From positions 342,348,644-342,412,643 of the forward strand of contig NC_061514.1 in the NCBI RefSeq assembly GCF_022539505.1: a stretch of DNA of 64,000 bases. The letters run 5' to 3'. The notes beneath the pieces are model-generated. The model saw only the letters and a program-made list of their open reading frames with translations. It searched no databases and was not told the DNA's origin. The translations under genes and the position numbers were made by a program. How positions within the stretch are numbered: position 1 is the stretch's first letter; every line of letters starts with the position of its first letter. Shown here piece after piece: positions 20,931-32,743 of the stretch. The DNA is from Lolium rigidum. Taxonomy: Eukaryota; Streptophyta; Magnoliopsida; Poales; Poaceae.

Positions 20931-22345
20931 AATTTTTTCGATAAAGGGAATATATTAATATCGAGAGATACCAATTACACCCAGTCTCTGCAACAACGCA
21001 CCACCCTAATGGCACTACGGATGCACACAGCCAAAAAAACGAAAAGAAAACTAAGAAACAAAAGTCCCGCTACAAGTATCACGGACCTAACAACAAGCAA
21101 TACATCCACCACCATGACAACACCTGAATTGCGGACTCTCCAAAAACGACGCCTCCAAGAAGGGAACAGTGCTCCAACACCGTCGTCGCCCGATCAAAGA
21201 TCTTAGGTTTTCACCCTGAAGATAGTCCCCACTCTCAAAACAATGCCTCCACCAGGCACAACCAGTTAAGGCCAGACCTTAGATTTTCACCCTGAAAGGT
21301 AGGCCTCTGCGCTTCACATGTGTTGTCGCCCCCACTTTCATACCGCAGCTGTGAAGCCCGGACACCAAGCAAGCCCCTCAACAGCGCGGAGACTTGAACC
21401 TCCCTTAGCTAGTCCTCCCCTCCGGCCTTCATGAAATTCTCTTCTTCCGACTTTCATCATGGATCCATAGTCACTTGATGTCAACACGTAAAAAGAGCTT
21501 CGCGCCGCTCCCTCCGTAACCAAACGGTCGGAATAAACGCATGGGTGCGCACGACCGAATACCTCCGATCCAAGCAAACTCCGTGCAAAGCACCGTTACA
21601 TTCGCCGACGGAGCCTTCCGGAACTCAACCTCTCGCCGGATCACGAGTCCAGGCCTCCGGTAGGTCCTCCTCTTCACGCAAGAGAGGCCCTAGGACCGCC
21701 GCCTTTATTCAGGCCGGACCCCCACGTCGGCGACCATCCCGGGCTGGCCAACCCAACCCTCCACCGGCGACACCATCGCCGGCTTACATGCACCTCCATC
21801 TCACCGCCGGCCGGCGATGATAGATCAAAAATCCACCACCACCAACCGCAGGCCGACCCTCTCCGGCGAAGAAGAGGCCACCTCCTCCGTCAAACCCAAG
21901 GCTGCTGCCCCGGGCGCCCTCGTGTCGCGGAAGATGCCCGAGATCGCCTCCACGCACCAACGAGAGGCGGCGGTGGATGGCATGGCGCGGACCGAGGGTC
22001 CGGCCGCCGCCCAACACCAACCCCTCGCCGGAGTGCTGCGGGAAGCCGACGAGAAGAGGGAGACCGCAGTGCCGCACATCCCACCCGCGCCGACCGGTCC
22101 GCCAGGGCACAGCCGACGGGAGGAGGGTCGCCGCCGCCGTCGCCCATCCCATGCGCGTCTGCTCCGCCAAGCATCGAGGAGGTGGGGATCCGGCCGCCGA
22201 CCTGCACGCGGCGACGAGGAAGGGCCCCCGCCGCCGCCACGCCCCGAGGGACTTTGCCCCCGGCGGCGCTACCGGCGGCGGCGGCGGCGGAGGGCGGGGT
22301 GCGGGAGGGTTAGGGTTGGGGCGTTGGTGCTGGGACTTGGAGCCT
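20931..22345 (-). mobile_element. LINE-like dispersed repeat with GC-rich 5' part
   Basis: The minus strand begins with C-rich sequence (AACGCCCCAACCCTAACC, near 22320) and ends GGTATCTCTCGATATTAATA, then TTCCCTTTATCGAAAAAA (20931). The same 3' end occurs on the plus strand at 63688-63792 and in diverged form at about 51197-51280. A shared 3' end with an A tail fits a LINE or a non-autonomous derivative. No ORF2 domain is visible in this copy. GC-rich open frames on both strands here are compositional. Confidence 0.55.
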
Positions 22346-23199
22346 CTCTGGTCCTGTACGATTCTTGGAGTCACTGATTGCCAATGTCTCCATCCTTCAC
22401 TCGTTCGATCAGTCACGTACGACTGCCTTTATTTCGACCGGACTATGTATAGGGTACATGACTGGATCCGCTGCACCCGGCATGGAGCAATGCCTCCATT
22501 CCATTTTAGAAGAAAACACACGCATTTCTTGGTGGTGCCTTCAGAGTAAATATGGTCCATCTACATGACCAAAATATTCGACACGTCTGCGATCACATTT
22601 TCAACCTAAATTTAGGTTGGCGCACGGCCACGGCGCATATCACATGATTGTAGGCGCTTGTCCTCTCCTAGCCCGCATGTAAGTGGCACAAAAAATAAAA
22701 TGACATTTTTTTGTTGCATTTCGAGGTGTTTTACAACAAAGATAATCTACAAAGCTAACTACTCATCGCCGTCATTCGCCTCACCGACGCAGCAGGGACC
22801 AGCCTAGCCGTCGTTCATCGTCTTCAAGCACCCGCCAATGCCTCTCCACCTAGGTTTGGTGACACCCGCCGCAATGGCACAATGACGAACATGGCTCTGG
22901 CATGTTCGTGGGGTGACTAGATGGATCAAAATGAGCATTTTTTTCGTGAGAAATGAGATGACCCGATGGAGATGCCTAATATTTTCTCGACTGGCCACTT
23001 GGCCGATTTTTTTTTTTTACTAGAAGATCCATCTCTCAAATTTATTTAAACTTCTAATTTAAAAGTTCAAATAAATTTTGGAGACAAATTTTTGACAGAA
23101 GATCGGAAGGTAGCTTCCGAGTGAAGCCCTTCTAGAAGCGAAAAAAGAAATGGGCTTATTGCAAACGCCGTAGATTGCTCGCGAGAGCGCCTTTAGGAT
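22346..23199. other. Intergenic, no recognised feature
   Basis: No gene or complete repeat recognised. The stretch from 23020 to 23090 is AT-rich. Confidence 0.4.
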
Positions 23200-24343
23200 C
23201 AACTAGGAAAATACCCGTGCGTTGCTACGGTTTCCTTTTCATTACTATTTTTAATTCATGTAGAAATTTACTATTGGAACCAACAACCCAAAATTACTAT
23301 TCGGGAATATTTGCTATTTTCAAGTTGGAACAACATTACCACTGTAGTCTCTCTGAATCTTGAATGTTTTCTGTTTCGACAACGTTTAGTTTGTATTTGG
23401 TTACTGAACCTTTAATTTAAAATCTTGGCAGAATTGTTAAAATATATTGTGAATTTAAAATTTACAATTTAGATAAATAACAACAAATGTTTTTTCAACA
23501 AATTTCAGTAGCAATAGCTCTTCTACTTCAATAGCAGAGCAGCAACGAAACAGCTCAGCGGTAGAAAACCGCTCATTTCAGTACCGACGGAAAAAAAAAG
23601 CCCTCCTATTTTCATTCGCCATGCCGCTTCCTCTCCTATGCTCTCCTCTCGTCCCACACCGTGAGAATCGAGTCCGCTGTGAAACTCACAGCTCCGTGAT
23701 CTATGGGCGGGAGATCCCGAGCTGCCTACAACCGAGCGCGCGCTTATTCACACATCTGATCTGAGTCGGCCCCTGCCCACCATTTATCGCCTCCTTCCTT
23801 ATCTTTCTCACCACCCCACAGCCTACATTTTTTTGTTCTGCAATTTCTTCTTCTTCCTTCCGTAATCCGTTTTCCTCTTTCATGGAACCGGCGTGCAATT
23901 CCTCGATTTTCTTCCGTGCAATTTCTCTTTTAATCCCGCTACCACATTAGATCTTCAACCATACAATGATTCTGCTTCTTGTTGTGGCTTGTTGCAACCT
24001 AGAAAAATTAGGCATATAAACCGGTGGGACTCCTCATACGGAAGCGAGGTGGGACTAATCGAGACTTAATATATGTGTATTAAGATGTTGAGCGATAATT
24101 TGTCCCGTGCTCTTGGCTAGTTAATTGGGCCGCCGGCACGGCCTGACGCACAGCGATGACAGTGAGATATCCCGTGAGCCTGATGGGTGCCTGACCAAAC
24201 AAGCGATGGTCCGAACCGCGCCCGCGCCCCTGCAGACGCTCGTCGGAGCGCTCGACGGCGCCCTTGCCCATGATCCACGTGCTCGCGAACGAAGCCACTG
24301 ATTCTTCTTCTACTCGCGGACGAAGCGGGGTGTCTCGAGGTTG

Positions 24344-24645
24344 TGCGGGCCTTGGCAGGGCGAAGCCCGCTTGGGCGGCCGGCGGCCGACGGCGTTGACC
24401 CGCGTTGAGCGACGCTGCTGAGTCGGGATGTGGCCGCGGCGAGTTCCGTGCGCCCGCGCCCTTGCAGACGCTCGATGGCGTCGCGCGAGGCCTTGGCAGG
24501 GAGAAGCCCGCGTGGGTGGCGGGCGGCGTTGACCCGCGGCGAGGGACACGGCTGCGCCGGGATGTGGCCGCGGCGAGTTCCGTGCGCTAGCGCCCCGGCG
24601 TCGCACGCCCCTGCAGACGCTCGACAGCGTCGCGTGCGTTGTCGT
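24344..24645. repeat. GC-rich tandem duplication, period about 145 bp
   Basis: Two units each hold GGCCTTGGCAGGG(C/A)GAAGCCCGC, GGCGTTGACCCGCG, GGGATGTGGCCGCGGCGAGT and CTGCAGACGCTCGA variants. A third partial match, CCCCTGCAGACGCTCG, sits at about 24226. Open frames over the array are by-products of high GC. Confidence 0.75.
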
Positions 24646-24864
24646 GTGGAAACGGACGCGGTGGAGAGGAAGAGGAAAATTAAATGTTTCCAGAGAGGTA
24701 AGGTTCTCCATCGTTATCCTGCGTCTGGTACAGAGATCCTCACGAATGAGTTGATTCGTTTGCCATAGTGCCGCAGGCACCCTCGCCGTGAGGCTTGAGC
24801 AAAATCTGAGGGAAGTCCCCTTGCACCGGAGGATGTGGCTTAGCGGGAGAACCTTCCAGCCAGC

Positions 24865-24880
24865 GCTCTCTCTCTCTCTC
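24865..24880. repeat. CT dinucleotide microsatellite
   Basis: About eight CT units inside the GC-rich element. Confidence 0.8.
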
Positions 24881-25430
24881 CAGTAGTATGTATCTGGTCG
24901 AGTTTTTTCCCTAAAATCGGCCCAGGGCGCTCAGCTACTGGGAGGAAGGCGGCCGCTGCGACGAAGATCAGGGCGAGGAGAAGCGAGCTTTGGCAACCGG
25001 CGACGGCGAAGTGGAGCCCGCAGACGGCTGCATTAGTTTGTGGTCGGCTCTCCATCTCTCTAGCGCTTTGTCCCCAAAATCTTCGCTCTGGTTCGGCGGA
25101 CCTGGGCCAGCAGTGGAGGCCGGAGATCGAGTTAATGGCGTCAGCTGTTAGGGAAATTGGATGAGCGGATGCCTACGATGGTGCACAGGGGAGCTGCGGG
25201 AACGGCAGCCTGGTCTGGCGACGCCTCGGGGACAGCGCGGGAGCAGATCCTAGTCGAGCGCAGCCGGCGGCGACCCGGTGAGAAAAACAAAAGAAACACG
25301 AAATAGAGATGCAATGAACCGGTACCGTGGCAGTGTGCAGTATTATGCGATTTAGTGGGAGGGCAAAACCGTCCAAAAAATTGTTGGACGAAAATTTTGG
25401 CAGAAACCTTAGCTCCTTTATTATTAGGTA

Positions 25431-26214
25431 TAGATATGGACGCGCGCGCTGACTTGTTTAGACCAATTTATCCCCAACTCCACATCGACTTGTCATCTCC
25501 AAATTAATCCGGCGACCGGCGATTAAACCAAATCAAGGAGGTCTTTGGACTAACCACTCAGCACTAACCGCCGTTGTACTGCTAATTAACTCCGAGGAGA
25601 CCTGTGACGCCCCGAAGTCAATGCCTGTAGCCATCAGCAGCTGCTAGTAACTGACGACCTCACCTCAATTCTAATTCGATTGCGACGACGCTGATGTGCA
25701 ATCTAACGGCCTGAGCTTAATTAGCAGCAGCTTAATTAGTCAAACCTCGCTAGCCAGCTGGGGCACTGTGGTAGGACAAAGTAGCTTCGCCATGGACTCC
25801 TTCCTGAAACTGAAAGACGCATGTCGTGTCACCCCGTGGAAGTCAATTTAAGACTGACAAACGCGAGTCAGCTGGCGCAGTGCGTGTGTGTCGATCATCC
25901 GGCCGTGTGAAACCTAGCGGCCTGTTTTCAGTGTTTCCGGCTAGGTTTATGAATGTGCCGTGCGAAATTGTGGGTTCTGCAAACATCCTATCGATCCTGG
26001 AGCAAATTAGCTGATCCATGATTACACACGGCCGGTATGGTAGAGGGTACGCAAAGGTACATCTGAGCTGGAAAAGCGAGTGAGGCATGGCGGGGTGTTT
26101 TCACTTCCATGATCTATCTCGTGAATAATAGCAACACGAACAGTTTGAGCTATCTCCATCTACCCGCCGCAAACAGAAGATGAAAAGTAATCGTTTATGT
26201 TTGTGCAATTAAAA
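25431..26214. other. Intergenic, no recognised feature
   Basis: No gene, RNA gene or repeat boundary recognised. Confidence 0.4.
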
Positions 26215-27215
26215 AATAGATCCCAGCGGTCCGACGTAAACTAACTGGATTGTTCGTTCAGATGCAAACGTGGCTCAAATTTGGGTCGTGAATGCGCTGA
26301 CGTTGCGTGTGACCGCTCTCCTCTACCTTGGACCCCCTTGGCAGCAACCTCGTCCGCTTCGTCTTATGCGCGGTGCGACAGTACTGGTGGGGCGACGTCG
26401 CTTCCGCATCTTGCCAAGTAAAATTAATGGTCACGCAGCAATGCGGGTTCCTCAAGTCTAGCCATGGGTGCCATCTTTAATGCGTGCCACCGCCCCCTCC
26501 ACCGGATCTGGCGTATAAATTGGGGCGTTGGCGCATCCATCCGGTCACACAACCCTAGCTACCTCCCCAAGCATGACAGGTACATCGAATTCATCGTCCA
26601 CATCACTGTGGACCCTTTCGGTAGAAAGAAACTCCCAGATAATTTTCGCGGAATTTCTTGCCGGTCGGGAGTCAGCCATCGTGAATCCACAGGAAGTCAG
26701 TTGCGGCTTTTGCCGGTGACCATTCAAGGTCCTATTCGACAGACAAGGCAAGATGTACGTCGAAAATGACTTCGATCGACAAGTTATCAAGCATCCACGG
26801 TCTGGAGGTCGGATGCCTGCTGCACATCCTCTACGAAGGCGACGACATCATATGCGTCAGGGTGTTCGAGGACTCATCCTGCCTTAGACACTACCACGAC
26901 GACGTCGACGACGAACACCTGTAGGTTCTATGGTGTTCTTTCTTTGCGGCGAAAATAGTGAGTACCATTTAAAACCACTAATATAGATTTCTGGATGTTC
27001 TTCCATCGCAGTCAAGAAAGCGAGAACGCACAGAACCCTAGTTTGGTGTTCTTTCTTCACACCAAAGAAGGCGATGGCCTGCAGAACGCAATAGCTTGGT
27101 TTACTCATTTTGCATTATTTCAAAGTATGTCCCAAAATATATGTAAATATTTGTATCTATGAATAAAAAAATGTTTGCAAACAAAGTGTGCCGGGCCGCT
27201 GAGATTACCCGACGC
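26215..27215 (+). mobile_element. Degenerate Harbinger-like element carrying a B3-like ORF
   Basis: The left side (CAGCGGTCCGACGTAAACTA, then ATGCAAACGTGGC) and right side (GCCGGGCCGCTGAGATTACC, GACGCAAACAA) resemble the subterminal zones of the Harbinger elements at 2538 and 6575. The terminal GGGCATCTCC has decayed. The cargo is a B3-like reading frame. Confidence 0.5.
26570..26925 (+). pseudogene. B3-like DNA-binding domain ORF, frameshifted
   Basis: The first frame (from ATG 26570) reads MTGTSNSSSTSLWTLSVERN, then FAEFLAGRESAIVNPQEVSC and CGFCR. After a frame change it continues with GLEVGCLLHILYEGDDIICV, RVFEDSSCLRHYHDDVDDEH and a stop at about 26923. The second half matches the end of a plant B3-type domain (gly-rich turn, F-Y-EGD, V-V-F). 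The same order is seen at 28690-29160 on the other strand, so this is a repeated transposon-borne ORF type. The frameshift makes this copy non-functional. Confidence 0.55.
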
Positions 27216-28227
27216 AAACAATCAATTGTAGCCGGGCAGCCAATTTAGTATTTACACAGCCCGATCCAAACAAACGTAGGCGAACACTTTTAGTGTCTGT
27301 CCGCTGCAGATAGGCTGACCAAGTCTTGCTGGGAGCGGAGGCAGCAGCTGAGCTGGAGAGGAGCTCCCTGCCGGCGTCCGATCGAAAGACAGGTCGTCGT
27401 CTCGACAGCGTATGTTCTTCAAGTGACAGCTTAACGAGCACGATCACAGAACAAACGCGTTTGATCTGTCAGGTAGTCATATCCTTGAGGCAAGTTGAGA
27501 CCACTCTGCTATTATCTAACGAAACTGTTCTACCCTGTAGTTGTACCAGTGCGATCACAAGAGCTCGTGCAGAAATCAAGTATGCCCACGGACTCGCATC
27601 AATGCTCTCCTATGCAGATGCAGGAGAGGATAGATGTATGTACCGTCGTCGTCGCCGGTTTCGCGGAACGTCGCCGCCGACCGGCCGGCCGGGTTTAATC
27701 GGCAGGCAGCCATGGTACTGCGTCCTAGGCGTCGTCTCTGTCTAGGCCACATCAATTCCCTGGACGGGGACTGGACTGGACATGAGAGCACATGCGTGTA
27801 CGTATATCTCGGTTTGACTCAGTCTGCTTCTGCTAGGGTGGTAGAGCTAGCTTGGCATGCCGATATGGCGCGCGCTGCCATTGAGCAGCATTCAGACGAC
27901 ATGGAGAGGACTCCGTGACCTACCAGCCTGATCGAACCGCAGCGGCAGATCTAGTGCTCTGCTGCTACGTACCGGTTCCCCTTTTTCTTTCTGCCATGTG
28001 CGACGAGTAAATAGCCACGAGCAAAGAAAATCTATAGCAGCGCCCGATCACATGAGCCTACTGGATTCCAGATGCAGCATTTCAGGAATTGTCACGAGGA
28101 GATTTCAACAATGTATCCCCTAGTTCTAGGATATATAGCATTGCAAGCTTGCAACCATCAGCAACATATGCCAAACAGAACATTAGCTTTATTGAAATAA
28201 AAAAGCAAAAAAAGCAAAAAAAAAAGA
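27216..28227. other. Intergenic, no recognised gene
   Basis: No domain recognised in the open frames near 27326-27918. The right end (about 28190-28225) is A-rich. Confidence 0.4.
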
Positions 28228-28370
28228 GTATTTTAATGTATGGGGGCGGTGTTTGGGGGACGCGGCAGGGGAGCGACGTCCCTAAACGCGGCATGAACGA
28301 AACACATCCCCCAAACGCTCGATCCGGCACCGTTTGGGGACGGTTCGCTGCCCCCCAAACATTAAAATAC
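28228..28370. repeat. Short inverted-repeat block
   Basis: GTATTTTAATGT at 28228 is inverted at 28359-28370 (ACATTAAAATAC), enclosing GTTTGGGGGACG / CCCCCAAAC motifs. It may be a small foldback MITE or the subterminal part of the B3-carrying element to its right. Confidence 0.55.
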
Positions 28371-29610
28371 AATTTTGCCTTTTTGCATTTTTATTTTAAT
28401 AAATAGAAGAAACATTCGACAAACTAATACATAATTGGGAACGTGGTTTACACAAAGATATAATTTGGAACATGGTTTTTCCACAAACTAATACATAGTT
28501 GAACCATGGTTGACACAGATATTAAACATTGCAAAATAACTAAACCTAACTGGGTCGGGCATCGTAGGTTTCGTGTGTTCGCTGCCAAGAAAGAACGCTC
28601 GTAGGCACACCCAGTCACCCAAACTGGAAAATTCGGTTGTTGACAGTGCATCTGTTGGTTCTTTCGAGGAAGAACAACCAGAAACCTCTATGCTTATTTT
28701 CGCTGCGACTCAGTCATCGTCCTCCTCGGCGTTGTCGCCGTGGTAGTCCCGGCGGCAGTGCGTCTCGTTGAACACCTTGACGCTCATGTCCGCCTCGCCA
28801 AGGTAGGAGAACATGAGCACGAAGCCGGCTTCGAGGCGGTGGTAGCGCGCGAACTTCACCCAGCCGATGTGGAGGTACATCTTGCCGCGTGCGTCGTAGA
28901 TCACGTCCACGATCCACCAACAGCAGCCGCATGTAGCCTCCTCAGATGCAGCGAGCCCGGCTCGTCGCGGGCGACGAAGTCGGCGAACATGTCCGGCAGC
29001 CTCTGGATGTCGTGTGGGTCGCCCTTGAGGACGATGACGAACCCGAACACCACTCGCCGCTCCTCCTCCTACAGATCCGACGATGAAGACGACAGCGAGC
29101 GTGCAGCTCTGCCACGGCCACGACCACGACCGCGACCTCGGCCTCCGCCTCTACCAGCCATGGAGTCGACTCTTGAGATGGTGGCGGCTAGGGTTGGGGA
29201 GAGTGGCGCTAGGGTTTGTGTGTGAGAGGGACGATGAGAGAGCGGCCCTTTCTATAGGCCGGAGGGAGGCAGGGGAGCGGTGGTGCTCATTAACGTCGGC
29301 ACGCAGTGCTAGGCGACGAGACGCTTCGCTGCGCCTCTGCGGGAACTGCATCATCGGTGCGCGCCAATAACTTTCATCGCGAGGTAGGAGACGGTTAGAT
29401 TAAACTTCAATGTGCCGCTGACGCGTCGGTCCCGCCACTCCCCGCCTCGCTTTTTGTTGTGTGCGGCGTCCCTGGAGCGTCTCCTGTGTTTATCGGGGAC
29501 AGGCTCGGGGCGCCGGACACCGTATCGGGCCGCGCCTGCGAACGTTTTTTTGTCCGATACGCCCTAAATCCCTTTGGAAACGGTTTGGGGGACGTGACTG
29601 GAGATGTTAT
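28240..29610 (-). mobile_element. Probable Harbinger-type element with B3-like ORF
   Basis: The right end reads GTTTGGGGGACGTGACTGGA then GATG (29608), an inverted form of the CATCTCC-type Harbinger terminus, next to TTATAA. GTTTGGGGGACG-type motifs lie at both sides of a minus-strand B3-like ORF. The left terminus is not clean, so limits are approximate. Confidence 0.45.
28711..29160 (-). pseudogene. B3-like DNA-binding domain ORF, interrupted
   Basis: From ATG 29160 the minus strand encodes a Gly/Arg-rich start (MAGRGGGRGRGRGRGRGRAA), a Ser run, then a stop. In phase after it comes RRVVFGFVIVLKGDPHDIQR and LPDMFADFVARDEPGSLHLR. A frame change near 28930 leads to VDVIYDARGKMYLHIGWVKF, ARYHRLEAGFVLMFSYLGEA and VKVFNETHCRRDYHGD, ending with an acidic tail at 28711. 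The last part is the most B3-like. Whether this began as a captured host gene or a transposon gene cannot be told from one window. Confidence 0.6.
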
Positions 29611-29674
29611 AACTTCAGGCTTTACACGTTGTATGCGTGCTAAGTGGCACAAACTGCAAATGGAGGCCGAGCTC

Positions 29675-29822
29675 GAGCAGAAGCTATTTGCTTGGCTTTA
29701 CATCCATCCCAAGGTATCATTTCTAATACATCTGTTGGACAAGCTCGTACACATTGAGTGCATCCTATACATGTATCGTAAATTTTTATGGAATGTGAAA
29801 TTATTGGATCTATAAATTTTCT
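29675..29822 (-). pseudogene. psaC: Plastid psaC fragment in nuclear DNA (NUPT)
   Basis: The minus strand encodes [20 protein letters not shown] followed by [20 protein letters not shown], the N-terminal half of photosystem I subunit VII (PsaC). The ferredoxin-like CxxCxxCxxxCP iron-sulfur motif is intact. The start codon position reads ATT instead of ATG, and the match stops abruptly after IASA, where unrelated sequence begins at 29674. The second half with the other Cys cluster is absent. It is a plastid-to-nucleus transfer, not an expressed gene. Confidence 0.92.
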
Positions 29823-29839
29823 TTTCAACATAATTTTTT

Positions 29840-30249
29840 TCGATCTAGTAAAAATAAAATTAGTATTATATGAGTAATATGTATTGTAGACATCAGACGA
29901 AGCAATGGTTTATACAAACTTCAAAAATAGTAATCTATTTTTGAATCTGTTTGTGAGAAAGCGTGAAAAGAGCCAAGACGGAGCTCTTTGTTTAAAAAAA
30001 AACGGACATAATACTATACGCGTTGTATGATAACCTACATAATTATACGTGGCTCGCAAACCTTTTACCAGATTACTTCCTTAACCTAAAGAGCACAACC
30101 ATGCATTTCTATATCTGATCACTCAAGTGGCCCGCAATTACCCCTCTCTCTCTCTGTATACAAAGGGATGAATTCCACCTCAATTCACCAAACCTCATAC
30201 ATACGAACAAGAATGTAACTTTTATGAACGCCCACCTCTAAGTAGAGCT
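29840..30249. other. Intergenic, AT-rich
   Basis: No gene recognised. Includes an A run near 30000 and a CT run near 30150. Confidence 0.4.
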
Positions 30250-31930
30250 TTTTTCTTGAAATGGGGTGCTACGCACCTCGCCTCATCGAAAGTCGATGCA
30301 TGCAACTATTTATTGCATTATTTATAAGTTTAATTTACAGCTCATGGGTCACACAGGATGTACATAAAGATCAACCAGCGGAATGAAAATGAAAGTGCAC
30401 TTAAGCATCATGTAGTTTTCTAGAAAGCCGTTGGACACTCTAGTTGTAGATAGCTTAAGCAACCATCTCCAAACTGCTGCATCCAGAATGCATAGATGCT
30501 CTCTGCGCCTCCGGGAGAAGATAAGACAACTCTCGAGTTCAGTGGGTAGCCATACGGATAACCTGTATAAAGTGAGAAGTTCCAAAACTATTAAAAACCA
30601 TATCATTTGTAAAATTTCAAATGGCCCAAACTAAAGCACGTACGTCTAGACGAATTTGAGCTTTAGTGTGTTTCTCAACACCATTTAATCAATTTCCGAA
30701 CATATTCAGTGGATGAATATCAAATGTAAAATGTACTACACTCTAAACTAGACGAACAAAGGGACAAGTGAAAAAATAAATGATTAATAGACTCCTCTGA
30801 GTCACAAAAGGCACACATTTTGAAACCACTCCAATTACGATATGCGAAGTTATCTTTTGTGAGTATTACTTTCTGATTAAGAACCACATAAAGATTTTTA
30901 TCTTTAATAATACTTTTGATTTTCATATATATTTTCTCAAGAAATTGTGTGTCCATTCATCATATCACCGTGAATAGACTTAACCGTGAACAGGACAGAG
31001 GTTGTGAGGGTCCAAACAAATTTATCATCTACATTCCATAAGTTGACTCACATAGGCCTATGGACTAGCTGCAGCCAATTCTCCCATTTGTTTTTGGTGA
31101 GAGTTCTTCTAAATTCAATATTTAGAGAAGCTTCCCAAATTACATCATCAACTAAAACATTTTTTCATCGCACAATATTACAAAGAGATAGATATTGTCT
31201 TGGAAGCGGAAAATTGCGTAACCAAGTATCTGTATCTTTCTAGAAGCGAGCCCTTTGCCCGTTCCCTATTTGAAAATATCCTCTTTTAATGAAATCTTTC
31301 TTAACTCTCATTAGTCCTTTGCAGAATTGAGAGTCAGTTGGTTTGGCGGTCACTTGTGACTATATTTTATGACGAAGGTATTTATTTAGCAACAACTCTT
31401 GCCACACACCCACTTCAATCCCAAGACCACCTTGGTCTTTGGGTCGACAAATGATGTTCCATCCCGTTAATCTATATTTTCTTTCATGCTCATTATATTG
31501 CCAAAAGAAATGAGACAGGTAATAGTCTCGCTTTCCTTACCCCTTTCATATTTTTAGAAAAGAAAGCATGAACATTAGTAAGCTCATTAGAACGGAATTA
31601 ATAAGAAAAATCATATCTCCATATAAGAGTAATTTGCTTTGTTAGCACCCCAACTTTTTCTTAAAGCGGTTTTTCACTAGATTCCATTCTTTGTTTAGTA
31701 ATCTTATGTAGTGTATAGGTACCCCTTGATACTGAAAAGGCAGAGCTACAGTTGTGCATTCCAATATTTTCTTGTATTGGTTCTCCATCTCTTTTGCTTG
31801 TCCAAAACAGAAGATGTCACGGTTGTGAAAATTAATTTTAAGGTCTGATAGCTGCTCAAACATACATAGAATCAATTGCATGTTCACGGCCATCTTCAAA
31901 TCGTTTTTCATGAAGCTCACCTCACGTTAT
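30250..31930 (-). mobile_element. Degenerate LINE (RT end to 3' terminus)
   Basis: The minus strand shows, in order, the end of the RT region (MQLILCMFEQLSDLKINFHN, PFQYQGVPIHYIRLLNKEWN, about 31640-31920), a zf-RVT segment (FAYRNWSGFKMCAFCDSEES, near 30830) and a C-terminal segment with WRWLLKLSTTRVSNGFLENY (near 30430). It ends in CATTTCAAGAAAAAAG at about 30249. Stops and frame changes are frequent. Confidence 0.75.
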
Positions 31931-32033
31931 TAGATAGAACCAAAAGAACTATTTTATGCCTTAGGTTGGGTCATTCCAACCCTATGTCTCAAGTCATCTG
32001 TTTACATTATTATTTCAACATCTCCATGTACTT

Positions 32034-32278
32034 TCTTTAGTTTAAAATTACTTTGTGTTCTGTGTTTGGCCAAACTCAGTCTTTTAAAATTTAAAATCTA
32101 CAATATAAACATCTACAATTTAAAATATGTTGTATTAGAATCTCCAAATATTATAATTTTATATTATATGTATATGGTATTGAGAATATTAATATTTTTC
32201 TAATATTATAGGTTAACCTTTGTAAAAAATTTATTTTGACTAAACCTAAAACATGAAATAAATAACTAAACAAAGGGA
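32034..32278. mobile_element. Probable Stowaway-like MITE
   Basis: AT-rich block that starts TACTTTCTTTAGTTTAAA and ends TAAACAAAGGGAGTA, flanked by TA. TA targets and a final GGGAGTA fit diverged Stowaway (Tc1/mariner) MITEs. TIR similarity is weak. Confidence 0.45.
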
Positions 32279-32743
32279 GTACATGGCTTCTAAATCATAG
32301 CCGTCAACCAATATATGTTGTCTAGTATAGATCGAGTTTCACATACAAGTCATATAGACTTGTCGACCAACACAAAGATAATATTCTTTACAAAAACATT
32401 CAATAAATCATGAGAACGGTGAAATACGATCATCTCTATGAGATCGAATGAGTTTTCTCTGTTATATATTTTTAGTTAAACTAGCCATTCTAGAACGGGT
32501 GATTGATTGAGTACACAAATCGTGTGTAGTGCAAACTTTTAACGATGGTAATGCGGCGATGGTAATGTGGCGCGTCATCTTATCGCAACACAATTTCAAG
32601 TTGTCATGTGATAAGGGAATCTTAATGGTCTGGCCCATGTTTTGGTCCATTTGGATTTGCCCGTCTATCAGTATCATGGTTGGGTACGCCCGTTGGTCCG
32701 TTTGAGTCGGTAGGTAAACCCAGCTATAGGGTACATTGCCCCT

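Larger units (their letters stand above)
23200..25430. mobile_element. Unclassified GC-rich repeat element
   Basis: The left side has AAATACCCGTGCGTTGCTAC (about 23209) and the right side CCTTTATTATTAGGTATAGA (about 25408), a motif pair I associate with dispersed grass repeats. The interior goes from AT-rich to very GC-rich. Termini and target duplication could not be fixed, so class and limits are uncertain. Confidence 0.35.

Noticed and set aside
21784..22416. 210-codon minus-strand frame and overlapping plus-strand frames in the GC-rich element
   Set aside because: Open frames exist on both strands at once and are Pro/Gly/Arg-rich. They reflect GC content and contain no recognisable domain.
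24310..24780. 156-codon minus-strand and 112-codon plus-strand frames
   Set aside because: They lie on the GC-rich 145-bp tandem repeat and are by-products of it.
29640..29831. A functional ferredoxin-like or PsaC gene
   Set aside because: The plastid start codon is lost, the second Cys cluster is absent and the frame ends in unrelated sequence.
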